From Cordylochernes scorpioides (lineage: Eukaryota > Arthropoda > Arachnida > Pseudoscorpiones > Chernetidae): a DNA stretch of 64,000 nt. Below the pieces are notes generated by a model. It was not told where the DNA came from, ran no database searches, and was given only the letters and a program-made list of their open reading frames with translations. The number at the start of each line of letters is the position of its first letter. Within the stretch, counting starts at the first letter, position 1. Location of the stretch: NCBI GenBank assembly GCA_030710605.1, contig CP092863.1, forward strand, positions 120,385,586 through 120,449,585. The letters run 5' to 3'. A program made the position numbers and the translations under genes. Below, piece after piece: positions 29,566 through 38,690 of this stretch.

Positions 29566-29899
29566 AATGAATGTATATATGTTGTAAAATGTGGAGCCAA
29601 CATCGACGTAGGCTTCTTATTCAACTTGCAGTCATGGGAGCGCATTAGCCTAGAGACAAAAATCCACACGCATTTGGAACATGGCTTACTTCGGTTTAGA
29701 GGGGGCAGTACCCGGAAAGGTGAGAAATACTAAGGAAAAGTCCTGGGACAATCGGGAAGCATGGAAACCTAACTGCTACTGTCTTGTTTTCTCTTTATCT
29801 TGGGCTCAGAAACAAGCCAGATTATATGGTGACGTCATAGAGGGCGGACTTTATTGTCCAATCATTGTATGTTTACATTCTCCCTGAGTTGCTTGGGCA
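29566..29899 (+). promoter_or_regulatory. Mixed-composition segment with CRE and CCAAT box
   Basis: GGTGACGTCATAG (about 29828-29840) contains a perfect TGACGTCA, and TTGTCCAATCATTG about 15 bp later contains CCAAT. Both lie 40-70 bp upstream of the small ORF at 29900. A 68-codon frame at 29681-29887 overlaps these sites and is not recognised. Confidence 0.35.
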
Positions 29900-30028
29900 A
29901 TGTCAACGACCTATTATTCGATCTTCCTGGGTGCCATCCCTGTTATTATCGGTGGTATCTTAATTGAATACCATTTTAAAGTTACCCTGAAGATAGAGGC
30001 TGCTTGGCCAGCATTCATATTTATATAA
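29900..30028 (+). CDS. Small ORF, 42 residues, predicted membrane peptide
   Basis: Starts M-S-T-T-Y-Y and contains one clear hydrophobic segment (about residues 5-22, I-F-L-G-A-I-P-V-I-I-G-G-I-L-I) followed by a charged stretch (E-Y-H-F-K) and K-I-E-A-A-W-P-A-F-I near the end. The last block, K-I-E-A-A-W-P-A-F-I, is repeated on the minus strand at about 45050-45085, next to a copy of the same hammerhead-like repeat that flanks this ORF on the right (30045). Codon use is less AT-biased than the surroundings. It may be a small single-pass membrane protein gene or coding remnant of an element. No family is recognised. Low confidence because it is so short. Confidence 0.3.
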   Translation: MSTTYYSIFLGAIPVIIGGILIEYHFKVTLKIEAAWPAFIFI

Positions 30029-30066
30029 AAAAATAGACACACTTCGGCCAGTTGGAGTTTTTTATT

Positions 30067-30109
30067 TTCTCAACGTTTCGACAAAAATCTTTTGTCTTCG
30101 TCAGGAGAA
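30067..30109 (-). ncRNA. Hammerhead-like motif, left arm
   Basis: Minus strand: stem I TTCTC / GAGAA (5 pairs), core CTGACGA, extra A, stem II GACAAAA / TTTTGTC (7 pairs), GAAA, stem III ACGT, T at the cleavage position. The extra A between core and stem II is not standard, so this is called hammerhead-like. Confidence 0.55.
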
Positions 30110-30132
30110 GTAAATAAAAATAAAGCATTTAC

Positions 30133-30175
30133 TTCTCCTGACGAAGACAAAATATTTTTGTCGAAACGTTGAGAA
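30133..30175 (+). ncRNA. Hammerhead-like motif, right arm
   Basis: Plus strand: TTCTC (30133-30137) pairs with GAGAA (30171-30175); CTGACGA 30138-30144; bulged A 30145; stem II 30146-30152 / 30156-30162; GAAA 30163-30166; ACGT 30166-30169; T30170. Confidence 0.55.
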
Positions 30176-30269
30176 AATAAGAAACTCTAACTGGCCGAAA
30201 TGTCTATTTTTCATAGAAATTTTAAAGTTACATCATTCTTAGTTTGAGTCAAAAGGCGATCCATTAATT

Positions 30270-30460
30270 AAGATTATATAAAAGGGCTTACCTGGATCTG
30301 TAAAGAAAAAAAAAAAACTTTTTCTCAAAATATTTCGAGAGATTGCTCCCTCTGCAATGAATTGATAAAGAGGGAGCAATCTCTCGAAATATTTTGAGAA
30401 AAAAAATGTTTTTTTTTCTTTACAGATCCAGGTACGCCCTTTTATATAATCTTTCATAGT
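30270..30460. mobile_element. Foldback element, second family with GAAATATT
   Basis: Arms share CTGGATCTGTAAAGAAAAA and ATATTTCGAGAGATTGCTCC with complements. A larger copy with longer centre is at 42018-42305. The strand motif TTGATAAAGAGGG...CTCTCGAAATATT again mimics hammerhead order with a defective core. Confidence 0.7.
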
Positions 30461-30884
30461 GTTTCTCTATATAAAACATTCCTATGTATAACCTATTGTA
30501 TAAGTACAAAATATAAAAAATACGACATATATATATTTTACACAGTTAATGAATCATATTTCCCAATACTTCTCATAAATACCCTTTAAAAGAATACTTC
30601 CGAAATTTTCCATATATTCTTCGATCATTCTAATACAAATGTATTCTAGTACAATAGAAATTCAATATATTGCTACGACAATGACCGATAAGAGTGACAT
30701 CCTTGTCACCAAGGATCATTCTGACGGCGGAGGTTATAGACAAGTCCTACTTATATTGTATTCTTTACAGTTCGTACATCTCTAATAAACCCCTAGCTGC
30801 ATCCCTTCACTAACTTACCTGTCATCTTTGTACCATTCTGATAAGACAAGTTACACAAACGGCTTCGAGAAATCGACGCAATAA
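30461..30884. other. No gene seen
   Basis: AT-rich; 30680-30750 (GACATCCTTGTCACCAAGG, an imperfect palindrome) is slightly richer. Confidence 0.4.
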
Positions 30885-31150
30885 TATCTAAATTTGACCT
30901 TAAATACCCATTTCTTGGTTTCTCAAGAAGCCTCTGGGACCAAAAATCTTTTTGATAACAGTGGTACAGCTTGCTCCACGCTGACGAGCGCCAACAGCGC
31001 GAAACGCGTTCGTGGATGGCTTGATTTATCAAGAAATTGGGTTGGCCAAATATCAGGGAACAGGCTAAATCAATGTTTAGTTGATTTCTATTCCACCAGA
31101 TGACGCTCTGAAAAGCATATGTGCTCCTGGTCAGGATATACCTACTTTGT
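30885..31150 (+). mobile_element. Retrozyme-like element, subfamily B
   Basis: Same layout as the unit at 15036 (head TACCCATTTCTTGGTTTCTC, TGGTACAGCTTGC, ribozyme, CTTGATTTATCAAG, tail ATTTCTATTCCACCAGATGA), but diverged throughout. It ends near TGGTCAGGATATACC. Shared with 35980-36140. Confidence 0.8.
30976..31015 (+). ncRNA. Hammerhead ribozyme, subfamily B
   Basis: Stem I CCACG (30976-30980) / CGTGG (31011-31015); CTGACGA (30981-30987); stem II GCGC (30988-30991) / GCGC (30997-31000), loop CAACA; GAAA (31001-31004); stem III ACGCGT (31004-31009); T31010 at the cleavage position. Against subfamily A, a stem II pair changes from G-C to C-G on both sides (GGGC/GCCC to GCGC/GCGC), a compensatory change. 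U in place of C at position 17 predicts slower cleavage. Confidence 0.82.
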
Positions 31151-31164
31151 TTTTAATATATAAA

Positions 31165-31560
31165 TATTGAACTACGAAACTACTGGGATGGTTTCCCACT
31201 GATGAGCCAGGACCTTCCCAATATTTAAAATTACGAATCAGGTCTGTAGTAAATTTCTTTCAATTAGAACCATATAGAGTTAAAATATTTTATTTACATA
31301 TAAGCTGCATTAGCCTTCCATATGTTATAAGGAATTGACACTTTTTTATAACGCGTATGATTCTTTTCAAAATTAAACAATATTCTACATCCCTTATTGC
31401 AATCATAAATTAATGGGAGGGCTTGGCTCATCAGATTAAACTGGCGAAACCGCTTGGAGAGTTCACCACTGATGAGCCAGGCCCACCATTAATTCACTGT
31501 TGCAGGAAAGGCAGTTGAAAATTGTTTAAATTTGAGAAGAATCATACGCGTCTATAATAT
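31165..31560. mobile_element. Foldback of dispersed repeat P
   Basis: A partial plus copy (31165-31225) is followed by an inverted pair: minus 31410-31435, plus 31440-31490, with outer arms AACGCGTATGATTCTTTTC (31340) and complement (31540). Confidence 0.65.
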
Positions 31561-32179
31561 TTTCGATTTCTCATTTTTTAATTTCAATGAATTAAAGTCA
31601 TGCTGATATTTTCGTAACTATTCCGTATAAAAAAAAAGCGTTAGCCAATTCTGCACATATAGGTAATATTTTTAAAATCTATTAACTATTTTTTTTTATA
31701 AATTATTTCAAGGTAACTGAAAAAAAAAACTTTTTAAAAAGATTCTGCGCATGTAACTGCGCATCCCAATTAAATTTTCAGACGACGGGTTAAAATTCAT
31801 GAGGCGGACCTGATTATTTAGGGGATTGGCAGTGTCGCCAGCTGGTAAATAAAACATGGCCGGACAAAGATTCGTCTGCCAATAATTGTTTTCTGCTTCG
31901 TCAGATCGTCTGCCTTTTTTTTTTATTCCGCACCTTCCACCGGTTAACTCCATCTTGTTGGGAGTCTTTTCAAGCCTTTCCTTAATCACATTCATTCTTC
32001 TACTTCATCGAATTCAGCGATGAGAGGATTACATACTTACATATCTCATTTTTTTAATTATACGTTGAGAGAAGGTTTGAAAAATTGTCGAAAGCTCTTC
32101 TCTAAAATTAAAAGAAAATATATTTAGTCAAAAAGTGAAATTTTAATGGGAAATCAGGTTGATAAAAAAAATAAAAAAG
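31561..32179. other. Unassigned; mixed-composition block at 31740-32000
   Basis: 31740-32000 is less AT-rich, contains two TGCGCAT words, GCCAGCTGG, CACCGGTTAACTCCATC and one TTCGTCTGC (31871-31879). A minus frame of 95 codons is open there but ends in poly-lysine/phenylalanine runs and is not recognised. It may be a first exon or promoter region. Confidence 0.3.
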
Positions 32180-32440
32180 TATCTCCTAATCGTGCAATTG
32201 AAATTTGCTGATGAGTTGCGCCATCTATCGGAATTAATATCAACTAATCGATGATTTTTAAATATTTAATTACAAAATATTAGCCTAAATAGTCTTTTTA
32301 ATTAATCCAATAAAATCCTAAGAATAGTTGGGATTATTCTGGAAAAATTAAAATTTAACGATTAATTGATATGTATTCCGATAGATGGCGCAAGCCATCA
32401 TCAACCTTAAATTTAAATATTCAGGAAGGGATTTTTGTTT
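32180..32440. mobile_element. Foldback derivative of hammerhead element (ribozyme lost)
   Basis: Left arm minus-type tail (TCCTAATCGTGCAATTGAAA, GCGCCATCTATCGGAAT); right arm plus-type tail (ATTCCGATAGATGGCGCAAG). The centre keeps a little of the middle region. The ribozyme segment is absent. Confidence 0.7.
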
Positions 32441-32690
32441 ATTTATCAAACTAATCTCGGTATAGTTTCATTTTTTAATTATTATTTTTTTATTATTCTA
32501 AAATGGTTTGGGGTTTAATGAAATAAATTTTGTAGTATATGCGTGCTATACCCACGAATATGTAAATTTTGCCATCGAAAAGGCTCATGTGAGCGATCAG
32601 GAAATTCTTATTTTGTTTTTAATATCAAAACTTGACCATTTTTTCTATTTTTACTTGTTTTTTCACATATATATGTCATAATATATACTT
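32441..32690. other. No gene seen
   Basis: AT-rich with a short retrozyme-tail-like end (GCTCATGTGAGCGATCAGG). Confidence 0.35.
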
Positions 32691-33140
32691 TTCCTGGAAT
32701 AATAAAGTAAACCTAGAGTCAGCCCAGAGAGAGACAGCAGCTAAAGTCCGGTCATTTGAGACACCAGCGACATTCCAGGGGGTGAGCACAGGGGCGTTAC
32801 TTGGAACCTCGAGACAATTAAGACAGTTGGTGATTGTGTGCGATACGAACGGCCGGCCGCTCAGCGGCAGCCGGCCCCGGGCCTCTCCCATCTCTCTCTC
32901 TGGTTGTCAGGGTTCATCTTCCAAATTGTGGTGTGATTATTTCTCTTACCCCACACTATTATTATATTGTCACATTAAAATTCGACAGGATCTTATCACA
33001 TATATATCGTATATTTTAAACTGTATAATAATGACACTTTCTATTTTTGTATTTTAACCCCCTATTTGTATTTAAAACTAAAAATGTTGAAATCAAAATA
33101 AAGATCCAAAGAGTTTTCTGTCAGCTGGTGGCAGGGACAG
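32691..33140 (+). repeat. Possible LTR / leader of an unidentified retroelement
   Basis: 32691-32930 is GC-balanced and contains GGCCGGCCGCTCAGCGGCAG, a strong local palindrome. 33098-33104 is AATAAAG. CTGTCA ends at about 33123, followed by GCTGGTGGCAGGGAC, whose TGGTGGCAG resembles a tRNA-Leu-type primer-binding site. No second LTR is in the window. Confidence 0.3.
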
Positions 33141-33600
33141 AGGGGAGGAAAATGCCAACGCCCATGTGGGGCCGGTCCCGAGGGACATTCTTATAGACGA
33201 CCCCCCTGTAAACAGGACCGATTTTGGCAGGGGGTCAGCAGATGGTTCTAGGAGGTGTCTCTCGGCAGACGGCTTCTGTCTAACACACAGTCTCTCCCTC
33301 CATGTCTAGGTGATAAGCATCCAAGTTTGTGTCATGGCCTCTACCTCTATCCCGTGGGCTGTCCCCGATCACTCTCGGTGTTAACATCCAGCCCTGCCTC
33401 TGCTTCTTGTTGTTCGCGTGTGGGAAGAATATCAACACTCGCCTCACGTACACGACTGCCAGCTTATCCATTCGTCGGAACATTTGCAACAATATTACAT
33501 ATATATGTAACAAAGGTTTTACCTCTCCCTTTAAAAATGCTCAGAGTAGTGAATGTGTCCATTACCTCAGTACAAGCGGTAATGATAAACCCTAAATAGA
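33141..33600. other. Unassigned, GC-balanced
   Basis: It continues the possible retroelement leader (CCGGTCCCGAGGGACATTC, CCCCTGTAAACAGG). Frames of 77-114 codons overlap on both strands; none is recognised, so no gene is called. Confidence 0.3.
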
Positions 33601-34129
33601 TTTTACAAATGTATTTTCAAAAGGAGAAGTGCTTCTTTTGATGCACAAATAATTAATATCAACAAAATGAACAACTCCGTACCGGTTTCTGTGCTATTGG
33701 TTCTGATCAGTAGAGTGTAGGCGATCAATTAGTAGAAAATACCTTCATGATAATTGATGACATCGCTAATGATTATTAATTAAGCCCTAAAAGCATTCGT
33801 AGTCTAATAAAAGATTAATTAAGGCAGAGATGCCAGGAAAATTAAATAGAGAAAATGTTCGTTTGTTCTCTCGCTTTTGAATATGCAAATTCGATTTATA
33901 TCATGCAAATTGGAATGTATACTAATTTACATATACGAGATCACATCAGCTCGTCCTACCTGAGATAGAATAATTCCCGAGAATATCGTTATTTAATGAT
34001 ATCATTTCGTATATCTAGATGGCGCGTTTTATTGCTTTTATAATAAACTTAAGCCTAACTCGTCCTTATTGTTTTCGGAAGAGAATTGCTCGATGCAAAT
34101 ATTTATATGTAATTCTACTGTTCTAAAAG
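33601..34129. other. No gene seen
   Basis: AT-rich sequence ending near AGATGGCGCG (34018), which is the end motif of several repeats here. Confidence 0.4.
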
Positions 34130-34440
34130 CTTATGTCCATAGTTTACTTAAATACCATTTCTAAGATTTCATCCTTCAGTGTAACATATATAAGCAGAAT
34201 GATCCAATACAGTATTGGAGCTCTAAGAAGCAGTCTGGTAGATTAAATTGGCGAAACCGCTGGGAGATTTACTACTGATGAGCCAGGCATTCCCAATATT
34301 TTTTTCATCACAGTGAGGAGAGTAGGAAGAAAATATAAATGAAAATAACAGCCAATTATAGAAGAAAGAGAACATGCCAAGATCCGACACCACAAAGGTA
34401 TAACCATGTAAATATGCAAATACAATGTAAATGTTATTTG
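34130..34440 (+). repeat. Dispersed repeat P with upstream segment
   Basis: Upstream segment as at 27000, core at 34250-34300 (GGCGAAACCGCTGGGAG, CTACTGATGAGCCAGGC). Confidence 0.7.
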
Positions 34441-35205
34441 TACATATTATCCATGGTAAATATCATAAGTTAGGTTTTTATTTTTGAACGATACCTACAA
34501 CATGTTTTATCTTGATTAGGTGAAGTAGAATGCGTGTGATTTTGTCATTAAAACTGAAAACACTTTTCGAGTTATAGGCTGTGGTCTTTCATGGGAGACT
34601 CTACTGTATAACCCAACCTCCAATAAGAGACCACTACCTCCAAGAGAGACCAGTTTTACTTATGTATTTACGCTATGGTCCCTCACAGGATACTACTGTA
34701 TAATAAAATGATTTTAAAAATCAATTCACAATAGATAACGATTTATAAAAATTCCATTTTCAAACTTTTTAATATCTCGAAAACTTAAAAAAATACGTTA
34801 GTTTAATTTCGTTTTAGTTATTGGTTAAAACCACATCACTAACTATCACATCTTGTTATAGCTATTAAGATAGTTTAATTGTGTAAAGTAGTGGGGGGAG
34901 AGATAACGAGAGAAGTAGGGTTAATGGTAATTGGAATACCCAATTAGAATAATTACATAATTAATAATAGATATATCTAGGAGTAAAATCGAAGGAGAGA
35001 TGTTGGGTTTATCTAATTTTAATTCTTTGCTAATAATGAATATTTACCCCTTCTCCTTAGTGTATGGAGACGCCGGTTATGTAAATTTGTCTTTTTGCAA
35101 TTCAGAAGATTTATATACTTATAAAATGAAAGAATTTAAAAGCGCGATTGTTTCTTTTATACATAATACAAACTTCGACTGCCCTTACTCTATGAAAATA
35201 TATAT
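34441..35205. other. pogo-type MITE fragment, otherwise no gene
   Basis: 34560-34700 carries two outward copies of the MITE word (GACTCTACTGTATAACC and GATACTACTGTATA). The rest is AT-rich. A 102-codon frame from 35000 lies partly in repeat P and is not convincing. Confidence 0.4.
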
Positions 35206-35480
35206 ATTCTTGAAAACCATTTCTGAGATTCCATCCTTCAGTGCTGCGTATATAAGCAGAATCGTCCAATACAGTATTAGAGCTCTGAGAAGCGGTCTGG
35301 TGGATTAAATTGGCGAAACCGCTGGGAGGGTTCACCACTAATGAGCCAAACTCTCCCAATATATTTTTTCATCGCAGTAAGGGCAGTAGAAGTTTGTATT
35401 ATGTATAAAAGAAACATTCGTGCTTTTAAATCCTTTCATTTTATATGTATAGATGGCGCTTTATTGGTTTGTGTTAATTT
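35206..35480 (+). repeat. Dispersed repeat P with upstream segment
   Basis: Core at 35305-35365 (TTGGCGAAACCGCTGGGAGG, CACTAATGAGCCA). The A in CTAATGAG distinguishes this copy. Ends near AGATGGCGCT. Confidence 0.7.
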
Positions 35481-35884
35481 ACATACTTGTAAATATAATT
35501 GTCTATATAAGAATGTGTAAGTTTAATAAAGGTGTGTCAGTAACAATCGGGTATTGGTGAATTATTAGTGTCATCAGTGTGTTTTGGGCACTTTTAAGGA
35601 AGCAAATAGGCTTCGGTTGAAGACCAGAAGAAGTCTGGCAAGAAGATACAGTCAAGCTCTGCCATAACGATTTAGATAAGACTAGACATATCCAGGATGC
35701 GGCAAGCTTTCCGAGCTTAGCAAAGGAGGCAGTAATCATATCCGAAACAATGTGTGTACAAACAATGATTTCATCAAAATGTATTGAAATTATACAACAG
35801 CTTTCTGGAGATATTTCTTTTCATTTTTATTAACACAATCTCAAGCTTTTGGATATTTCTGTCCTTCTCCAGGAGTACATAAAA
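35481..35884. other. Unassigned; GAAAGCTT-type relic at the right
   Basis: 35515-35760 is GC-balanced (AATAAAGGTGTGTCAGTAAC, GAAGACCAGAAGAAGTCTGG) and may be the junction between an LTR and the interior of a retroelement, without a recognised protein. 35840-35880 minus strand has a degenerate hammerhead-like relic (CTGGAGA, GGAC, TCC, AAAAGCTTG). Confidence 0.3.
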
Positions 35885-36140
35885 ACGTATAAACGCTATG
35901 GTCAGGATAGGCTTTCTTTATTTTTAATATCAACACCTGAACCACTTTTTTTCTATTGTTTTGTTCGTGTGTTAAGCGTATTTACGCAAATTTGGCCTTA
36001 AATACCCATTTCTTGGTTTCCCAAGAAAGCCTCTTAGACCAAAAATCTTTTTGGTCGCAGTGGTACAGCCTACTCCACGCTGACGAACGCCAAAAGCGCG
36101 AAACGCGTTCGTGGATGGCTTTTCTTGATTTATCAAAGCG
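35885..36140 (+). mobile_element. Retrozyme-like element, subfamily B
   Basis: Preceded by a tail fragment of a previous unit (GGTCAGGATAGGCTTTCTTT to about 35960), then the head TACGCAAATTTGGCC, ribozyme and CTTGATTTATCAA. The order tail then head fits the remains of a head-to-tail dimer. Confidence 0.75.
36075..36114 (+). ncRNA. Hammerhead ribozyme, subfamily B, copy 2
   Basis: CCACG / CGTGG stem I; CTGACGA (36080-36086); stem II ACGC / GCGC with one A-C mismatch, loop CAAAA; GAAA; stem III ACGCGT; T at position 17. Slightly degenerate relative to 30976-31015. Confidence 0.75.
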
Positions 36141-36166
36141 AGAGAGAGAGAGAGAGAGAGAGAGAT
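36139..36166 (+). repeat. (GA)n microsatellite
   Basis: Fourteen GA dinucleotides at the junction of the retrozyme copy and the next foldback. Confidence 0.95.
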
Positions 36167-36270
36167 TGAAAGAAGAACGAAACTTGTTGAAAACCATTAG
36201 AGAAAGACAAATAATATATATAATTTGTCTTTCTATAATGGTTTTCATATATATAAACAAATATCACTTC
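36167..36270. mobile_element. Short palindrome (AAACCATTAGAGAAAGAC family)
   Basis: GAAAACCATTAGAGAAAGAC and its complement flank an AT-rich centre. The same unit, again directly left of a C-type foldback, occurs at 46880-46970. Confidence 0.7.
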
Positions 36271-36545
36271 TCTCGTCAAAATAGACGTCAAAACTAGACG
36301 CCATCTATTGACCGTCGCCGCAAACTAGCGGCCTCGGGTCAGTGACAAAGCCACAACACCAGCTTTGGCAAACTGAAAAACGTCCACCTAGAGATCATGG
36401 TTTCGGGCTAATGGCCCTCGTCAGCCTAGGGCGGCTTTTCAGTTTGCCAAATCTGGTTTTGTGGCTTTGTCACCGACCCGAGGCTGTTAGTTTGCGACGA
36501 CGGTCAATAGATGGCGTCTAGATTTGATGTCTATTTTGACGGAAA
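36271..36545. mobile_element. Foldback element C with central hammerhead
   Basis: Arms of about 110 bp: TCGTCAAAATAGACGTCAAA, GACGCCATCTATTGACCGTC, CCTCGGGTCAGTGACAAAGC and GGCAAACTGAAAA on the left, inverted complements on the right. The two arms meet around a hammerhead motif on the minus strand. The arms alone are found at 38825-38950, and a rearranged copy at 46975-47345. Confidence 0.85.
36384..36430 (-). ncRNA. Hammerhead ribozyme in foldback C
   Basis: Minus strand: stem I CCTAGG (36425-36430) pairs with TCTAGG after the cleavage position (6 pairs, one G-U); CTGACGA (36418-36424); stem II GGGC (36414-36417) / GCCC (36405-36408), loop CATTA; GAAA (36401-36404); stem III ACCATGAT with one mismatch; C36393 at position 17. 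The related copy at 47107-47114 has the perfect stem III palindrome ACCATGGT, indicating the ancestral form. Confidence 0.75.
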
Positions 36546-37140
36546 AGGCGACCTGGGTCTCTTTAGATCAATATCCTCCCGGCAAAATTTCCATCTATAC
36601 TCTAGTATGTAAATATGTAGCATGTGTAAATATGAAAACAAACAAATTAATCATATAATAGACATATATCTTGTATTATTTTCTATTTTATTAATAAAAA
36701 ATATAAAAGAATATAAGACATTTTTCTAAGAACATGATAGCTTTTATTATGTTAACACACAGAAGAACTTTTTTTTTACTGAAGTCTTACCAGAATTCAA
36801 GTTTTTTTTTTTTCCTATCTTTTTTTTTCTTTTTAAAGGCTTTCTCGATTACTTTCAGTGGAAAAGTTTGGGGAGAGAAAAAAATACAAATTTTCTAATA
36901 CCAATAATGTAGTGATTTGAAAAGTGGGATGTGGGCTTTTTTACTGTATCACTTTCATATACTTTGGGAGTTCTTTTTTTATCTTTTTTTTTTTGATGGA
37001 GAAAATAATCTTTTGGGTTAATTTTATTGCTTTTATCATTAAAGCTTTTCTGTTTTCTACACAGCTCCATTAAAAAACTTGAATATAATTAATTAATATA
37101 ATTAATATAGATTTGTTTTTCGTATATTTACGCTTTATAT
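36546..37140. other. No gene seen
   Basis: AT-rich with long T runs. Confidence 0.4.
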
Positions 37141-37345
37141 AAATGTTTTTATTATTATTATCCCTAGTACACGTGGTACAGGCCATGATAATCATGGTGG
37201 GTAGAAGTTGGCGACTGTGGTGGTGCTTATCTCCATGGTTAAACCAATTCCTGAAGTCCACTCCTCTCCAATTTTGCGATGGTAGTTATAGGTCTTGTTT
37301 TTACTGTAAGTGCACCACATGTCTACACATGTGAAAAGCAGTTAT
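37141..37345 (-). mobile_element. SINE S1 body, partial, minus strand
   Basis: Read in reverse: GCTTTTCACATGTGTAGAC, ACTTACAGTAAAAAC, an inserted foreign segment, ATGATTATCATGGCCTGTAC and GTACTAGGGATAATAATAAT. Tail type as in the full SINE at 49927-50245. Confidence 0.65.
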
Positions 37346-37480
37346 ATATATGTTGTGTTTATAATATTGTCAGGTGGAAAATTAGGAAAAACAAACTTCA
37401 GGATGACACAGCAATTTTCGGCAACCGATGGTCGTTCTTTTTCAGTGGTGGAAAACTTTTAAACCAAGTGTAAACCCCCA
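37346..37480 (+). pseudogene. LINE pol C-terminal fragment (V-R-W-K-I-R-K-N-K-L-Q type)
   Basis: A short coding-like block V-R-W-K-I-R-K-N-K-L-Q-D-D-T-A-I. The same block is found on the minus strand at about 43000-43118 and 55560-55690, so it is a dispersed LINE tail rather than a gene. Confidence 0.55.
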
Positions 37481-37620
37481 TCTCTAATTAATCATAATCT
37501 AACCTACAATAGTGTGTTTGTATTCTATATATCACGTTTTATATATTATTTATACCGATAGATGGCGAAACTTATCATTGAAAATTTGACCATACCTTTA
37601 TTTTTTTTAACGTTTCGATA
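37481..37620. other. Short retrozyme-tail fragment
   Basis: TTATACCGATAGATGGCGAA at 37548 is a small tail of the hammerhead element. Confidence 0.4.
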
Positions 37621-37800
37621 TACATTTATGAACAAAATTAAGGAAGTAAAAAAAAAATTGATGTCGCCGGTCGTCTTTTTTTTTTTTTTTGTAGGAGACA
37701 GAGGCAATTCTGTTCAAACTTGGTTATCTCGTGTGTCTTCAACAAAGTCTCTCCTGGAAGGTGGTCTCTTATTGGAGGTTGTTGGTTTCACATAGTTTTT
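37621..37800 (-). mobile_element. Tc1-like MITE end joined to a pogo-type MITE piece
   Basis: 37621-37747 is the non-repeated MITE end (GCCGGTCGTC, GACAGAGGCAATTCTGTTC, GGTTATCTCGTGTGTCTTCA). At AACAAAG it switches to TCTCCTGGAAGGTGGTCTCT, which belongs to the pogo-type group. Confidence 0.65.
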
Positions 37801-38690
37801 GAAAAAGTCTAAAGTTATTATATTTACATCCTAGCTTGCTGTCCATAGGTTCCTTAAACACCCCTAAGCTGCCTTCCATAGTAAATACAGAGTTTAATTA
37901 AAAAAACAATCCAATACAATAATAGAAAGGTACCTTAGATCAAACTGCCACTGATGAGCCAAGCCCACTCATCTAATAATTTTTATCATTTCAGTAAACT
38001 ATGCAAAGATAATATATACATAATATATTTTTAATATCAACACCTGACATTTTTACAATTTATTTTTTCTATTGTTTTTTCATAATATATATCGTAAGTA
38101 ACACATACCTGCATAAAATATATTACAAATTTTTATATTATAAACGAAATGGCTATGCAAATTGATTAAGAACACACCATTATTCCCCTATGTACATATT
38201 TCCATCGTTTGGTGGCAGTGGTAATTTGAAGCAGACGAAATAAGTGATCATCCATATATCATGGTGGAAAGTTATGGAACAGCTTTAATCTTCTACTCCG
38301 GGGCTAATATGTAAAATATGGGCCCCGGTGTTGGGCGCCATATTATTTTATAGGATCAATAGATGGGAAGTGGCGTAATTTTTCAAACCAACCACCAACA
38401 ACATATTAAATTGTGATCTCAACGATAAGGTCTTTTAGAGAAGAGGAATTTTGAAAGGTATTTTAGGCTTAATAGAGTTATATAACATCGCGTTGGAAAA
38501 TATTTCAGAAATTATTTTAAATATATGAGAAATATAAACTATTTTTGAAGCGTATGATTCTTTTTTTTTTATAAAAATAATTTTCCACTGCCTCCTTTAC
38601 TTCAATGATATATTGGGTAGGACCTGACTCATCAGTGGTGAACTCTTTCAGCGGTTTCGCCAGTTTATCAAACATAATCAATTACTCCCG
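37801..38690. repeat. Copies of repeat P and unassigned sequence
   Basis: 37850-37990 has a plus copy missing part of the core (CCACTGATGAGCCAAGCCC), and 38560-38675 a minus copy (GACTCATCAGTGGTGAAC, GGTTTCGCCAG). Between them, 38030-38560 contains one GCAGACGAA (38231-38239) and no gene. Confidence 0.55.

Larger units (their letters stand above)
30040..30215. mobile_element. Foldback element with two opposed hammerhead-like motifs
   Basis: Inverted repeat with arms CTTCGGCCAGTTGGAG... and complement CTCTAACTGGCCGAA, meeting around GTAAATAAAAATAAAGCATT at 30110-30130. A related, non-inverted copy is at 44968-45060. Confidence 0.8.

Noticed and set aside
33255..33599. 114-codon ORF with overlapping antisense ORF
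   Set aside because: No recognisable domain, composition explains openness, and it lies in a probable retroelement leader.
35000..35308. 102-codon ORF
   Set aside because: Its second half is the upstream segment of dispersed repeat P; no homologous frame is open in the other copies.
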